Source of the DNA: Granulicella sp. L60
GTDB lineage: Bacteria; Acidobacteriota; Terriglobia; Terriglobales; Acidobacteriaceae
Length of the DNA stretch: 64,000 bases
NCBI RefSeq assembly: GCF_009765825.1
Contig: NZ_LMUR01000010.1
Coordinates: forward strand, 113,437-177,436
Direction of reading: 5' to 3'
This document shows positions 26,610-34,276 of the stretch, one piece after another. The notes beneath the pieces are model-generated. The model worked only from the letters and a program-made list of their open reading frames with translations, ran no database searches and was not told where the DNA came from. Position numbers and translations under genes: made by a program. Every line of letters starts with the position of its first letter. Within the stretch, counting starts at the first letter, position 1.

Positions 26610-27332
26610 ATGCCTGCAAGCGAGACGATTATTCAGATCGAGGATCTGACGAAGGTTTTCTACACAGACGAGATTGAGACGCACGCGTTGTCCGGTGTGC
26701 ACTTGAGTATCAGTCGCGGTGAGTATGTGGCGATGTCTGGGCCATCGGGCTGCGGTAAATCGACGCTGCTGTCGATTATTGGATTGCTCGATACACCTAC
26801 GGGCGGACAATACACATTGAACGGTAAGGAGGTTGCGAACCTGAACTTCGCCGACCGTTCGCGGATCCGAAATCAGGAGATCGGGTTTATCTTTCAGAGC
26901 TTCAACCTGATCGGAGATCTAACGGTGGCCGAAAATGTTGAACTCCCCCTCACTTATCGCGCCGGGATGCCGGCGGCGGAGCGGAAGAAGAGAGCACAGC
27001 AATCGCTGGAACGCGTGAACATGGCGCATCGAATGCGGCACTATCCGGCACAGCTCTCCGGTGGTCAACAGCAAAGGGTTGCAGTAGCGCGTGCGCTGGC
27101 GGGTTTGCCTTCTATTCTGCTGGCCGATGAGCCGACGGGGAACCTTGATTCGAAGAACGGCGAAGCCGTGATGAAGCTGCTGCAGGAGCTTCATCAAGAA
27201 GGCTCGACGATCTGCATGGTGACGCACGACCCAAGATTTGCGGCACACGCTGAGCGGCAGGTGCACTTGTTCGACGGCAAGGTAGTGGCAGAGGGCGAGC
27301 TGAAGCGGTTATTAGCGGAGGTAGAGGCATGA
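26610..27332 (+). CDS. ABC transporter ATP-binding protein (MacB/LolD type)
   Basis: A 240-residue ATPase of the MacB/LolD/FtsE group. Walker A GPSGCGKST, Q-loop FIFQSFNL, signature LSGGQQQRVAVARA, Walker B ILLADEPTGNLD and the H-loop VTHDP are all intact. An ATG preceded by AAGGAG-like sequence (near 26598) sets the start. Its stop overlaps the next ATG (ATGA), where such operons carry the cognate permease, but the ORF there is only a remnant. With no permease visible, this ATPase either partners a permease encoded elsewhere or has become functionless. Confidence 0.93.
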   Translation: MPASETIIQIEDLTKVFYTDEIETHALSGVHLSISRGEYVAMSGPSGCGKSTLLSIIGLLDTPTGGQYTLNGKEVANLNFADRSRIRNQEIGFIFQSFNLIGDLTVAENVELPLTYRAGMPAAERKKRAQQSLERVNMAHRMRHYPAQLSGGQQQRVAVARALAGLPSILLADEPTGNLDSKNGEAVMKLLQELHQEGSTICMVTHDPRFAAHAERQVHLFDGKVVAEGELKRLLAEVEA

Positions 27333-27918
27333 CGTGGATAGAGGATCTGAGGCAAGCGATGCGCGAGATGCCGTGGTTCGTCGCGGCGGTCGTGTTACTG
27401 ATCGCGATGGGAGTGGGAATAAATGCCGAAGTTCTGGGCGCAGCGGATGGAAATGAGACAAGATTGTGCCTTCATCGTGTAGATACGTTGGCGACGCCGT
27501 GGATTAGCGCGTGTGAACGGCAGGCTCGGCGATGTGCCATGGAGATCACGCCTGGCGTGACAGTGTTGATCGGCACAGATCGATACCGTTTGGAGGTAAC
27601 AATCCCCGAGGCATCTGTGCGGTCACGGTTGGATACGGTACGCAAGTTGAATCTGGTCCGTGTAGCGCCATTTTTCCGTAGTGTTGTAAGCAGTCGCTTA
27701 CGTGAGTGCAGGGGTTAGCAACAGAAGGCCGCAGAAGCTATCGTCACAGCCTACATCGGTCGGTGGCGTTACCTGCGAGCATCACCATCTTCGGTCCGGC
27801 TCGCCGGCAGTAATATCGTCGCGTTTGCCACCCTCAGTGCTGGTATGAACATCGCCATCAATGTAACTCCGAGAGAAGCCCTTTTTTGAATTTTAAGTAT
27901 TAGACATGGAGCGGGACG
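27329..27918 (+). pseudogene. Apparent remnant of a MacB-like ABC permease gene
   Basis: An ORF of 129 codons (27329-27718) starts in an ATGA overlap with the ATPase gene. Its first 40 residues look like the N-terminus of MacB/ADOP permeases: MTWIEDLRQAMREMPWF, then one transmembrane segment FVAAVVLLIAMGVGINAEVLG. After that the sequence matches nothing I recognise, and the remaining 200 bases to the next gene have no long frame. Intact permeases of this family are about 400-800 residues with four to ten membrane segments. The simplest reading is a large internal deletion followed by decay. A small one-helix membrane protein is the alternative. Confidence 0.55.
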
Positions 27919-28626
27919 ATGATTGAGCTGAAAAAGGTAGAACGCAGCTACAAGACGGGGCATACAGAGACTTGGGTTCTGCGGCGAATCAACCTTTCGA
28001 TCCGACAGGGTGAATTTGTAACTGTTATGGGTCCATCAGGTGCGGGCAAATCTTCTTTGCTTAACGTGCTTGCGATGCTCGACGATCAGTGGAGGGGAGA
28101 GTTTTACTTCGGCGGCGATGCGGTGCATGCGATGAATCGAAAACAGAGAGCAGAACTGGCGCGACGTCGGATTGGAATGGTTTTTCAGAGTTACCACCTA
28201 TTGGATGACCTAACGGTGGCGGAGAATATCGATTTGCCATTGTCTTATAAAGATATCCCGAAGCTTGAGCGGCAGGCATTAGTGGCGGATACGTTGGACC
28301 GCTTCAACATTGTGGGAAAGAAAGATCTGTATCCCAACCAGTTGTCGGGAGGACAACAACAGCTGGTTGGAGTTGCAAGAGCGGTGATTCACAAGCCCGA
28401 GTTGTTGTTGGCCGATGAGCCTACGGGAAATCTGCATTCGGAGCAGGCAAAAGAGATCATGCAGCTATTTCGACGTCTGAATGAAGAGGGTACGACAGTT
28501 GTGCAGGTAACGCATTCGGAGGTGAACGCGGAGCATGGCTCGCGCATCATCGAGTTGAGAGATGGATGGTTGTCGCGGGATACTGCTGGATTGGAAGCGG
28601 TTGAGGGAGTGGAGGTGCGCGCGTGA
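27919..28626 (+). CDS. Second ABC transporter ATP-binding protein, with altered signature motif
   Basis: A 235-residue MacB/LolD-type ATPase. Walker A is GPSGAGKSS, the Q-loop VFQSYHL, Walker B LLLADEPTGNL and the H-loop VTHSE. The ABC signature reads LSGGQQQLVGVARA, with Leu in place of the usual Arg after the third Gln and Gly for Ala, and the D-loop has LHSE instead of LDS. These changes suggest weaker constraint than in the first ATPase of the operon. Its stop overlaps the GTG of the TolC-like gene (GTGA). Its permease partner also seems to be missing. Confidence 0.88.
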   Translation: MIELKKVERSYKTGHTETWVLRRINLSIRQGEFVTVMGPSGAGKSSLLNVLAMLDDQWRGEFYFGGDAVHAMNRKQRAELARRRIGMVFQSYHLLDDLTVAENIDLPLSYKDIPKLERQALVADTLDRFNIVGKKDLYPNQLSGGQQQLVGVARAVIHKPELLLADEPTGNLHSEQAKEIMQLFRRLNEEGTTVVQVTHSEVNAEHGSRIIELRDGWLSRDTAGLEAVEGVEVRA

Positions 28627-30536
28627 GGCTGAGAGCTCTACTCAGTTATTTTGGAGTGTTGACATGGGTGCAGCTACCTGCAATGGCGCAGATGCAACAA
28701 ACTGCGGTGAGCCAGACACCGGGAGCTCCACAGCCAGCGTTGCGACTCGATATCCCACACTCAGACAATCCGATAAATGCGTACAGGGCTTCGTTAGTGC
28801 CGCAACCTAATCTCGCGAACTCGCCGCGGATCGATGCGCTTGTTAACAATGGAGTTCTTGAGCTCAGTTTGAAAGACGCGATTTCGCTGGCGTTGGAGAA
28901 TAACCTCGACATTGCAATCGCTAGATACAATCTGCCGATCGCAGCGGCCGATGTACTGCGTACACAGGCTGGAGGAACGTTCCGCGGCGTGAATACGGGT
29001 GTGGTTCAGAATACTCCAGGCGGTGGGGTGGGAGGTTTCGGCACAGCGGCCAGCGGTGCAGGTGCTGGTGGAACGACGAGCGGCGCCGGAGGTGCCGGTT
29101 CAGGAGCAAACGGATTGGTCTCGTCCACTCTGGGTACAGGAACAACGGTCTCCTCATACGATCCCACTATTTCGGGAATCTTTAGCGTCGAGCACTATGC
29201 GCAGCCGCTGTCTAACCTTGTTGTCTATGGAGTGCCGACGCTGCAACAGAATACGACGACGGGAAACATCAACTTTACGCAATCGTTTCCAACGGGAACG
29301 ACACTGTCGGCGGTATTCGACAACAATCGCCAAACATTGAATAGTATTCAGAGTTTTCTGGACCCTACATTGAATACCTACTACCGCCTTGAGTTTCAGC
29401 AGCAGCTGTTATCTGGTTTTGGATTCGGGCCCAACTTGCGATTTTTGCGGATTGCGAAGAATAATCAACGAATCTCTGACAAGGCATTCAAACTTCAGGT
29501 AGTAACAACAGTTACGCAGGTTGCCAATATGTATTGGGACTTGGTGGCTGCTTACGAGGATGAAGGAGTAAAGAGCCGATCTCTAGAATTTGCACGACAG
29601 ACTTTGGAGAGTGGTCGCAAACAGCTTGCGCTGCAGGCGATTCCTGCGATGGATGTGATGAAGGATGAGGCTGAAGAGGCTAATCGCGAGCAGGATCTTA
29701 CAATCGCCAAGACAGCGCTGCAGTTTCAGGAACTCTTGATGAAAAATGCCCTGACCAAAAATCTGGACGACCCAATTTTGGAGGCGATGCCGGTGCGGCC
29801 AACCGATCAGAGTTCGATGGTGGATGCGACATCGCAGGGCTCTGGCCCTACCGAAGACATGATTACGCGGGCGATGCAGAACCGGTTAGAGCTGGGCGAG
29901 TTAGATATCAATCTTCAGAACAGCCGCATTAGCAGGGATGCAGCGCGTAACGCCCTGCTACCTTCAGTGGCTTTGACGGGATGGTATGGAGGTTCAGGAC
30001 TGGCCGGCCCGCCGAATCCTGGCTCAGGCACCCCGTCGACCTCTCCGCAGGACTTTCCCGGTGCTGTACGCACAGCGCTTAATAATAGCGCTCCCGACTA
30101 TTATGTCGGCGTCTCGGTAAATGTTCCAATCCGCAATCGAGTGGCAAAGTCTGACCAATATCGAGCGGAGCTGGAGACGAGACAGTCGGAACTTCAACTG
30201 CAGCAGTTGAAAAAGCAGATTCGTATTGAGGTTCGGAATGCTGAGTATGCACTGGAGCAGAACGAGGCACGAGTCGTCTCTGCTCGAAAAGGGCGCGATC
30301 TTGCACAGAAGACATTCGACATTACAGCGAAGGAGCAGGAGCTCGGGGCAGGTTCAAACTATCAGACTTTAACGGCGCGGCGGGACCTCGCTGCGGCTGA
30401 ATCCACATTGGTGGCGGCGATGACCGCCTATCAAAAGGCGAAGATAGAGGTAGACCGCGCGATCGGGTCTACCTTGGAAGCCAATAGCATTTCGATAGAA
30501 TCAGCGAAGACGGGCATAGCCCCGAATGGGCAATAG
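28623..30536 (+). CDS. TolC-family outer-membrane efflux protein
   Basis: A 637-residue channel protein with two OEP repeats: long coiled-coil segments around 270-400 and 500-620, each preceded by beta strands. A signal peptide (VLTWVQLPAMAQ) is present from the GTG start, which overlaps the preceding stop by four bases. A low-complexity Gly/Ala/Ser/Thr-rich stretch (about residues 122-175, for example GGGVGGFGTAASGAGAGGTT) is unusual for the family and makes it longer than typical 450-500-residue members; it probably forms an exposed loop. It should complete a tripartite pump with the HlyD-like protein. Confidence 0.9.
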   Translation: MRLRALLSYFGVLTWVQLPAMAQMQQTAVSQTPGAPQPALRLDIPHSDNPINAYRASLVPQPNLANSPRIDALVNNGVLELSLKDAISLALENNLDIAIARYNLPIAAADVLRTQAGGTFRGVNTGVVQNTPGGGVGGFGTAASGAGAGGTTSGAGGAGSGANGLVSSTLGTGTTVSSYDPTISGIFSVEHYAQPLSNLVVYGVPTLQQNTTTGNINFTQSFPTGTTLSAVFDNNRQTLNSIQSFLDPTLNTYYRLEFQQQLLSGFGFGPNLRFLRIAKNNQRISDKAFKLQVVTTVTQVANMYWDLVAAYEDEGVKSRSLEFARQTLESGRKQLALQAIPAMDVMKDEAEEANREQDLTIAKTALQFQELLMKNALTKNLDDPILEAMPVRPTDQSSMVDATSQGSGPTEDMITRAMQNRLELGELDINLQNSRISRDAARNALLPSVALTGWYGGSGLAGPPNPGSGTPSTSPQDFPGAVRTALNNSAPDYYVGVSVNVPIRNRVAKSDQYRAELETRQSELQLQQLKKQIRIEVRNAEYALEQNEARVVSARKGRDLAQKTFDITAKEQELGAGSNYQTLTARRDLAAAESTLVAAMTAYQKAKIEVDRAIGSTLEANSISIESAKTGIAPNGQ

Positions 30537-30555
30537 CAGGTGAGAGAAGGTTGAG

Positions 30556-31959
30556 ATGCTGGCGGAGCGAATAGAGAAGGACGCTGTGGCGATTGGAGAG
30601 AGGCAGCCGCCGTGCAGGCTTTTGGTTGCGGATGATCAGCCACACATTCTGGAGGCGCTTCATCTGCTGTTGAAGCCTGAAGGCTATGAGCTCGAGATGG
30701 TGCGATCGCCTGCGTTGGTACTTGAAGCGTTGGCGCGGAATAGTTTCGACGGGGTGTTGGTCGATCTGAACTATACACGCGACACAACTTCGGGGCAGGA
30801 GGGACTGGATCTCGTCTCACGAATGAAGGAGATTGACGCACAGTTGCCGGTTGTAGTGATGACGGCTTGGGGCAACATTGACCTTGCTGTGGAAGCGATG
30901 CGGCGTGGTGCCGGAGACTTCATTCAAAAGCCGTGGGAAAATGCGCGTCTGCTGAATATCTTGCGGACACAGATGGATCTGCATCGCAGCCAGAAGAGGG
31001 CACAGTGGTTGGAGGCAGAGAATCGGATTCTGCGTGCTCCAGGTGCTCCAGATTTCATCGCTTCGGCTGCTTCGATGCGTGCCGTTTTGGAGACGATGGC
31101 AAGGGTCGGACCTTCCGATGCGAACGTCCTGATTACGGGTGAACATGGCACAGGAAAGGAGGTTGTGGCGCAGACGCTGCATCGCCTTTCTGCACGCGCC
31201 GGTCGTACGTTGGTGGCCGTGAACACGGGAGCTCTGCCGGAAGGTACGTTTGAGAGCGAACTATTCGGGCACGTAAAGGGAGCTTTCACAGATGCTCGAA
31301 CAGATCGTATTGGGCGCTTCGAGCTGGCGAATGGCGGGACGTTATTTCTGGACGAGATTGCAAATATTCCGATGAGGCAGCAGGCGAAGTTACTTCGTGT
31401 CCTGGAGACGGGTGAGTTGGAGCGTGTGGGTTCGTCGAAGACCCAAACGGTGAATGTGCGGATACTTTCCGCAACGAATGCCGACCTGCGATCTGAATGT
31501 GCGGCAGGGCGTTTCCGCGAAGATCTCCTGTTCCGGCTCAATACGGTTGAGATTAGTCTGCCGCCGCTGCGAGATCGGCGCGACGATATTCCAGCACTTG
31601 CGGGACATTTTCTGGCGAGGTACGCGGAGCGTTATCGCAGGCAGATTCAAGGGTTGGAGCAGAGCGCGCTACAGCTGATGTTGAACTATGGTTGGCCAGG
31701 AAATGTGCGTGAGCTGGACCATACGATAGAACGGGCTGTGCTGATGGCGCGGGGCGAGCGGATAGAAGCCGCTGATCTTGGGTTGCATACGCAGCGCGGA
31801 GTTGCGCAGAGCATGGATGACATGAGCCTGGAGGCAGTGGAGGCGATCCTGATTCGCAAGGCGCTGGCACGAACGGCTGGCAATGTGAGTCACGCTGCTG
31901 ATGCTCTGGGACTGAGTCGAGGAGCGTTATACCGACGCATCGAGAAGTATGGCCTCTGA
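30556..31959 (+). CDS. Sigma-54-dependent response regulator (NtrC family)
   Basis: A 467-residue transcriptional activator: receiver domain (about 20-140) with phospho-acceptor Asp70 in VLVDLNY and the MTAWGN and KPW switch residues; AAA+ domain (about 160-400) with Walker A GEHGTGKE and Walker B GGTLFLDEI; Fis-type helix-turn-helix at the end (NVSHAADALGLSRGALYRR). The RpoN-contacting loop is GAFTDA (242-247) instead of GAFTGA. It ends 11 bases inside the kinase gene. It presumably activates the -24/-12 promoter at 25281 that heads its own operon, a positive autoregulatory loop. Confidence 0.93.
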   Translation: MLAERIEKDAVAIGERQPPCRLLVADDQPHILEALHLLLKPEGYELEMVRSPALVLEALARNSFDGVLVDLNYTRDTTSGQEGLDLVSRMKEIDAQLPVVVMTAWGNIDLAVEAMRRGAGDFIQKPWENARLLNILRTQMDLHRSQKRAQWLEAENRILRAPGAPDFIASAASMRAVLETMARVGPSDANVLITGEHGTGKEVVAQTLHRLSARAGRTLVAVNTGALPEGTFESELFGHVKGAFTDARTDRIGRFELANGGTLFLDEIANIPMRQQAKLLRVLETGELERVGSSKTQTVNVRILSATNADLRSECAAGRFREDLLFRLNTVEISLPPLRDRRDDIPALAGHFLARYAERYRRQIQGLEQSALQLMLNYGWPGNVRELDHTIERAVLMARGERIEAADLGLHTQRGVAQSMDDMSLEAVEAILIRKALARTAGNVSHAADALGLSRGALYRRIEKYGL

Positions 31960-33367
31960 GGAAGATACCGACGCGGAGCTTGACGGGGGAAGAGCGCGTA
32001 CGCGCTTGCCGCTGACGAGATCGGGACGGCGACTCAGGTTCGAGTGGCGCTTGCGTCTGTGGTTCTACCTGGCTGGATTGCTTGTGGTGCTGCTGTGCTG
32101 GTTGTTGCTGCGAAAGTATTCCGCGGACGTTTCCATGCAATGCGTCGTTATGGTCATATTGATCGCGGGGTGGGCGTTTCTGGTCTCTGTGTTGATGGAG
32201 CAGATTATTCGGCCGCTGCAGACGCTTACAAATGTGGTGGCTGCGTTGCGTGAGGACGACTACTCGTTTCGAGCTCGGGGAGGGCAGAGAAACGATGTGC
32301 TGGGCGACTTGGCTTTGGAAGTGAATCGGTTGGCTGGAATGTTGCAGGGTCAGCGTATGGGTGCGCTGGAGGCGATGGAGCTGGCTGAGCGGGTGATGGG
32401 TTCGATGCAGTCTCCTGTGCTTGCCTTCGACCCTGGTGGGAAGTTGGTGCTGTTGAATGCCGCGAGTGAGCGGGCGTTTGAGCTGCAGTCGAAGATGGTG
32501 CTTGGTCATACCGGAGAAGATCTGAAGCTGGCTGGATTGCTGGGTGTGGGCGACGACGAGGTGATCTCGCTGGGCAGCGGACAGAAGGCTGCACGGTGGA
32601 TGGTGAAGCGGACGAGCTTTCGTCTTCGCGGAGTTCCTCATACTTTGGTGGTGCTTTCGGATGTAAGCGCGGCGCTGCGCGAGGAGGAGAGACTGGCCTG
32701 GGAGAGGCTGATTCGCGTGCTTGGGCACGAGATCAACAACTCGCTCACTCCGATCAAGTCGATTGCCGAGAGTCTTCGAGGGCGGATTGCGGGATTGAAG
32801 GATCAGATTGGCGAGAGCAGCGACTTTGAGCGTGGGCTTGCGGTGATTGAGAATCGCTCGGAGTCGTTGAACCGTTTTCTTCAGGCGTATCGGCAGTTGA
32901 TGGGGCTGCCGGCTCCGAAGCTGGCATCGGTGGCGGTGAGGGGGTTGGTGGAGCGGGTGGCTCAGTTGGAGAGGCGCGTGGCTGTGAAGGTGATGGATGG
33001 TGAAGATGTGGTGTTGCAGGTGGATGCGGATCACATTGAACAGGCGCTGATCAACCTGGTGCGGAATGGGGCGGATGCGGCGCTGAGTCCGGATGCGGCT
33101 GCGGATGGAGTGCCGCAGGTGGAGATTACGTGGCGGATTGTGGGTCCAGAGGTGGTGATTGGCGTTCTTGATAATGGGCCGGGGTTGAGCAATGCGAGCA
33201 ATTTGTTTGTTCCGTTTTATACGACGAAGCCTGGTGGGACGGGGATCGGGTTGGTGCTGGCTCAGCAGATCGCGCAGGCGCATCGCGGGTCGGTGCAGTT
33301 GACGAATCGGTTGGATGGCCAGGTTGGGTGCAGGGCTGAGCTTAGGCTCCCTTTGACGAACTCCTGA
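31949..33367 (+). CDS. Membrane sensor histidine kinase (NtrY-like) with HAMP and PAS regions
   Basis: A 472-residue kinase. Two transmembrane helices (about 34-52 and 62-82) with almost no periplasmic loop suggest it senses the membrane or an intracellular cue. A HAMP-like region (IRPLQTLTNVVAALREDDYS) and a PAS-like segment (about 150-245) precede the phospho-acceptor His260 in LGHEINNSLTPIKS, the H-box type of NtrB/NtrY kinases that partner NtrC regulators. The ATP-binding domain has an N-box (HIEQALINLVRNGADAA), DNGPGLS and GGTGIGLVLAQ. It overlaps the regulator gene by 11 bases, so the two form a pair. Confidence 0.93.
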   Translation: MASEEDTDAELDGGRARTRLPLTRSGRRLRFEWRLRLWFYLAGLLVVLLCWLLLRKYSADVSMQCVVMVILIAGWAFLVSVLMEQIIRPLQTLTNVVAALREDDYSFRARGGQRNDVLGDLALEVNRLAGMLQGQRMGALEAMELAERVMGSMQSPVLAFDPGGKLVLLNAASERAFELQSKMVLGHTGEDLKLAGLLGVGDDEVISLGSGQKAARWMVKRTSFRLRGVPHTLVVLSDVSAALREEERLAWERLIRVLGHEINNSLTPIKSIAESLRGRIAGLKDQIGESSDFERGLAVIENRSESLNRFLQAYRQLMGLPAPKLASVAVRGLVERVAQLERRVAVKVMDGEDVVLQVDADHIEQALINLVRNGADAALSPDAAADGVPQVEITWRIVGPEVVIGVLDNGPGLSNASNLFVPFYTTKPGGTGIGLVLAQQIAQAHRGSVQLTNRLDGQVGCRAELRLPLTNS

Positions 33368-33440
33368 GTACCCCTCCCCCTGGGGGGTGGGTGGGGATAA
33401 GTGCTTTGATTGCATCATTTTGCGTTTTTGTCTCTCTGTA

Positions 33441-33500
33441 AAATATTCATATCAAATGGGTTGCGGGTAAATATTTCTTTCTAAATGGGTTAGGTGGTTA
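33441..33500 (+). repeat. Imperfect tandem repeat, period 28-29
   Basis: AAATATT occurs at 33441 and 33469, and AAATGGGTT at 33454 and 33483, so the two units share both ends of the motif. The preceding CGTTTTTGTCTCTCTG (from 33423) resembles CGTTTCTGTCTTTCTG near 39692, suggesting an interspersed element. Confidence 0.6.
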
Positions 33501-33505
33501 ATAGG

Positions 33506-33534
33506 AAAAGCCCCGACTTTGTCGGGGCTTTTTT
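33506..33534 (+). terminator. Intrinsic terminator of the efflux/two-component operon
   Basis: GCCCCGAC (33510-33517), loop TTT, GTCGGGGC (33521-33528), then six T residues. The A-run before the stem makes it able to work in both directions, so it would also stop transcription coming from eutB on the minus strand. Confidence 0.93.
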
Positions 33535-33666
33535 ATCTTCTATATCCAGTATAGCGGTTGGGGGATAACTCGTACGTCATGCGAATGTCCGCGGTTGGCG
33601 CGGGTTTTGGCGGTTTTGGGGGTTGACAGGGTTTTGGGTGGGACAGGCTGGAGGCCGCTTTGCGGT

Positions 33667-34200
33667 GGGGGTTAGACGTGAGGCTGAAGCCTTGCTGTGT
33701 CTCAGTTGCAAAACCAGAAGGCGACAGAGCAGATCCCTGCGGGATGACAAACAAAAGGGACGAACAACCGCGAAGGCAAATGCAACCGCAACCGCAGTCC
33801 TTGCGGGATGACAAAACAAAAGGTAGGCAACAGCAACGACAAAGGCAAAGGCAATATTTAGTCGCTTCGGCTTCGGCTTTCGCTCTGGCCTTCGGCAGAG
33901 TGGAATCGGCCCTGTGGCTGGGTTTAGACGCGAGGCTAAAGCCTCGCTCTACCTCAAGGGCAACAGCAATAGCAAGGACAACCGCAACGGCAAGAGCAGA
34001 TCCCTACGGGATGACAAACAAAGGGACAAAACAACGGCAACAGCAAAGACAACTACAACCGCAGATCCCCTACGGGGATGACAACCAAAAGGGCAAGCAA
34101 CGGCAACGGCAACAGCAATAGAAACAGCAGCAGCAAATGCACAGCAACAGCAACAGCAACAGCGACAGAGGCTGCGATTGCGACAGCGGCTGCGAGGGCA
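33667..34200. repeat. Duplicated mosaic of palindromic repeats (copies A-D) and CAA-rich short-period repeats
   Basis: Four copies of a palindrome-plus-tail unit: A 33729-33760, B 33795-33835, C 33996-34025, D 34061-34093. The core is ATCCCTGCGGGAT or a variant, followed by GACAAA and AAAAGG. A second motif occurs twice just before each pair: GAGGCTGAAGCC (near 33679) and GCGAGGCTAAAGCCTCGC (33930-33947). A and B lie 64 bases apart and C and D 67, and the pairs are about 267 bases apart, so the whole block looks duplicated. Between and after them runs degenerate six-base repetition of the CAACAG/CAACGG type up to about 34170. Confidence 0.85.
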
Positions 34201-34276
34201 GATGCATGTTTGGTGGTGAGGGACAGGGTGGGCGGAGCGAGAACGGTTGGGTGGGTGTTGGTTGGATTGTGGTGGA

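Larger units (their letters stand above)
33368..34276. other. 909-base repeat-filled spacer between the sensor kinase and eutB
   Basis: Holds, in order: a C/G-rich hairpin after the kinase stop (33370-33398), an imperfect 28-29-base tandem repeat (33441-33500), an intrinsic terminator (33506-33534), and then a mosaic of palindromic repeats and CAA-rich short-period repeats to about 34200. Open frames here translate to low-complexity Gln/Arg/Thr/Ala or Ser/Arg text and are not genes. Confidence 0.8.

Noticed and set aside
33370..33398. G-quadruplex after the sensor kinase gene
   Set aside because: The G-rich arm faces a complementary C-rich arm, so an ordinary hairpin is the simpler reading, and a strong terminator follows.
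31553..33418. Minus-strand ORF (621 codons) opposite the kinase and regulator genes
   Set aside because: Shadow rich in His, Gln, Arg and Pro; the plus-strand genes have full two-component motifs.
33660..34121. ORF of 153 codons in the repeat spacer, rich in Gln and Arg
   Set aside because: It is the translation of CAA-rich and palindromic repeats, not a protein.
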